Part shown: positions 40,823 to 41,857 of the stretch, in pieces | Layout: every line of letters begins with the position of its first letter | Position numbering within the stretch: position 1 is the first letter of the stretch | Origin: CAZPGL01 sp964586175 | GTDB taxonomy: Bacteria > Actinomycetota > Acidimicrobiia > Acidimicrobiales > MedAcidi-G1 | Reading direction: 5' to 3' | Length of the DNA: 41,857 nucleotides | NCBI GenBank assembly: GCA_964586175.1 | Contig: CAZPGL010000018.1 | Coordinates: 1-41,857 of the forward strand | The notes under the pieces: model-generated | The model's input: the letters and a program-made list of their open reading frames with translations, nothing else | What the model was told of the DNA's origin: nothing | Databases searched by the model: none | Program-made: the position numbers and the translations under genes

Positions 40823-41857
40823 TTACGAGGGGAAGATGGCCAGCATTTCGGACTTGGGCCTCTGGATGAACTCCTCGAATTCGGCCAGATGCTCGATGTG
40901 GGTCCTGCCGAACGCCTGGGCGAAGGACTGCTCGAAGCCCAGCTCCTCCAGGTCGGCGTAGAAGTCGAACATGGTGTCGAACCCCGTCTGGTCGATGAGG
41001 TGGGCGACGTACCAGAAGCCGGTCCAGTAGGCGACCTGGTGGTCCGAGCCGCCGTATTCGAAGTCGAACAGGTTCCGCTCGTCGTCGCGATACTGGTCGA
41101 TGATGTCGCCGAGTCCCGAACCGTTGTAGTCGGTCCAGAACCCCCGCTCGGCCTGCTGGTACAGCCAGTCGCTGCCCGCGTCGGGGTGCTGGCCGTAGAA
41201 GTGGTGGGAGACGTAGACGGCCGACCCCTCCATCCACCACGGCGTGTCGGCCGTCGGGTCGCTGCCCAGCCGCTTACCGAGCACGTGGGCCATCTCGTCC
41301 CAGTCGATGTCGGGGTCGGTGAGGCTGGCGATCTGGAAGACGTGCCACAGCTCGTGGATGCCGACGTAGAGGTAGCTCGATGCGTGCTGCGGCAGGTCGT
41401 GGCTGGTGTTGATGTACAGGTGGTAGCCGTCCCGTTGCCGTTGGCTCGAGATGGACGAGCCGACCACGTTCCCCTGGTCGTCCACGAAGAGGCAGCGGCC
41501 GTGGTCGCAGCCGTGCTGTTGGGGGTCGAAGTGGGGGCCGCACCGGCTGTCCCGGGCGGTGTCGGGATGGGCCTCGAGGATGACGTCGCAGTAGACGTCC
41601 TCGAGCTCGATGGCGCTCTTCGGACTGTGCCGGTCGAGGGCGGCCACGTAGATGGGGCTGAGCATCTCCGGATCGGCGGTGGGATGGCCGAGGAAGGCTT
41701 CCCAGGCCATGCAGATGGCTTCCTCGATGAGGGCGACGCCGGCCGGCGTCTCGGTCGAGGCGATGAGGAGGGTGACGTCCAGCGGCGCAACGTCGCAATG
41801 TGCAATCCCCCGTTGGACCCCATCCGGGTCCACCGTGGTGGGTGCGGCGGTGGTCGT
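40823..41857 (-). CDS. Zinc-metallopeptidase-like protein with HExxH motif (5' end outside window)
   Basis: The frame stays open to the window edge, reading TTTAAPTT before a GTG at 41833, so the GTG is probably internal. The Thr/Ala/Pro stretch resembles the linker after a lipoprotein signal, as in the lipoprotein at 3639-4268. Counting from the GTG, the visible part has HELWH (His160-Glu161-His164) and WWMEGSAVY with Glu202, the pattern of gluzincin peptidases (third zinc ligand Glu). Four Cys in the region RCGPHFDPQQHGCDHGRC could form disulfides or a second metal site. Likely secreted or lipid-anchored. I do not recognise the exact family, and proteolytic activity is inferred from the motif only. 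Confidence 0.82.
   Translation of the reverse strand, partial: TTTAAPTTVDPDGVQRGIAHCDVAPLDVTLLIASTETPAGVALIEEAICMAWEAFLGHPTADPEMLSPIYVAALDRHSPKSAIELEDVYCDVILEAHPDTARDSRCGPHFDPQQHGCDHGRCLFVDDQGNVVGSSISSQRQRDGYHLYINTSHDLPQHASSYLYVGIHELWHVFQIASLTDPDIDWDEMAHVLGKRLGSDPTADTPWWMEGSAVYVSHHFYGQHPDAGSDWLYQQAERGFWTDYNGSGLGDIIDQYRDDERNLFDFEYGGSDHQVAYWTGFWYVAHLIDQTGFDTMFDFYADLEELGFEQSFAQAFGRTHIEHLAEFEEFIQRPKSEMLAIFPS

Overview
The window looks like part of the chromosome of a high-GC actinobacterium. A marine or freshwater Acidimicrobiia-type genome is my best guess, by inference only. Supporting signs are very GC-rich codon use, a CarD-type RNA-polymerase regulator, many GTG starts, Thr/Ala/Pro-rich linkers behind lipoprotein signal peptides, 4-nt ATGA/GTGA overlaps inside operons, and a large set of acyl-CoA, Rieske and flavin enzymes. 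I see no rRNA, tRNA, CRISPR array, transposase or phage gene. Genes are packed tightly: apart from the window edges no gap exceeds about 180 bases.

Left arm (1-7632, + strand): two giant secreted proteins flank a pentapeptide-repeat lipoprotein. The giants are built from Cys/Trp repeats and Asp-Gly ('DG') beta-repeats, and they share a homologous C-terminal half. I recognise no described system here, and it is one of the two most novel parts of the window. An AMP-forming acyl-CoA ligase (7701-9254) follows.

9270-15620 (- strand) is mostly housekeeping. In transcription order it holds proS, a small conserved protein, carD, a universal stress protein, glpD, ogt and a crotonase. A G-rich tract precedes carD, and three inverted repeats lie between proS and the divergent acyl-CoA dehydrogenase (15760-17007).

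17004-21198 carries metY with an alpha/beta hydrolase, a two-TM K+ channel with RCK domains, and a beta-hydroxyacid dehydrogenase.

21195-30839 is a divergent catabolic island around an RpiR/SIS-type regulator. Leftward is a six-gene operon: regulator, HisC-like aminotransferase, CntA/GbcA-type Rieske oxygenase, MmgE/PrpD protein, arylmalonate decarboxylase/maleate isomerase-like protein and sulfotransferase-like protein. Rightward are a dimethylglycine/sarcosine dehydrogenase-like flavoprotein with a GcvT domain and a medium-chain dehydrogenase. Two perfect palindromes sit exactly 30 bp apart in the 76-bp divergent intergenic region. The enzymes suggest catabolism of an N-methylated amine or amino acid; the substrate is unknown.

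Right arm (30849-41857): a FabH-like ketosynthase diverges from a PhyH-like 2-oxoglutarate oxygenase. Next come an exported protein of unknown function, a TauD-family oxygenase paired with a nitrilase, an SDR and a small DUF3303-like protein. A four-gene molybdenum hydroxylase operon (FAD, 2Fe-2S and Mo subunits, then a MoaD-like protein) follows on the - strand. The window ends inside a zinc-metallopeptidase-like gene whose start lies beyond the edge.
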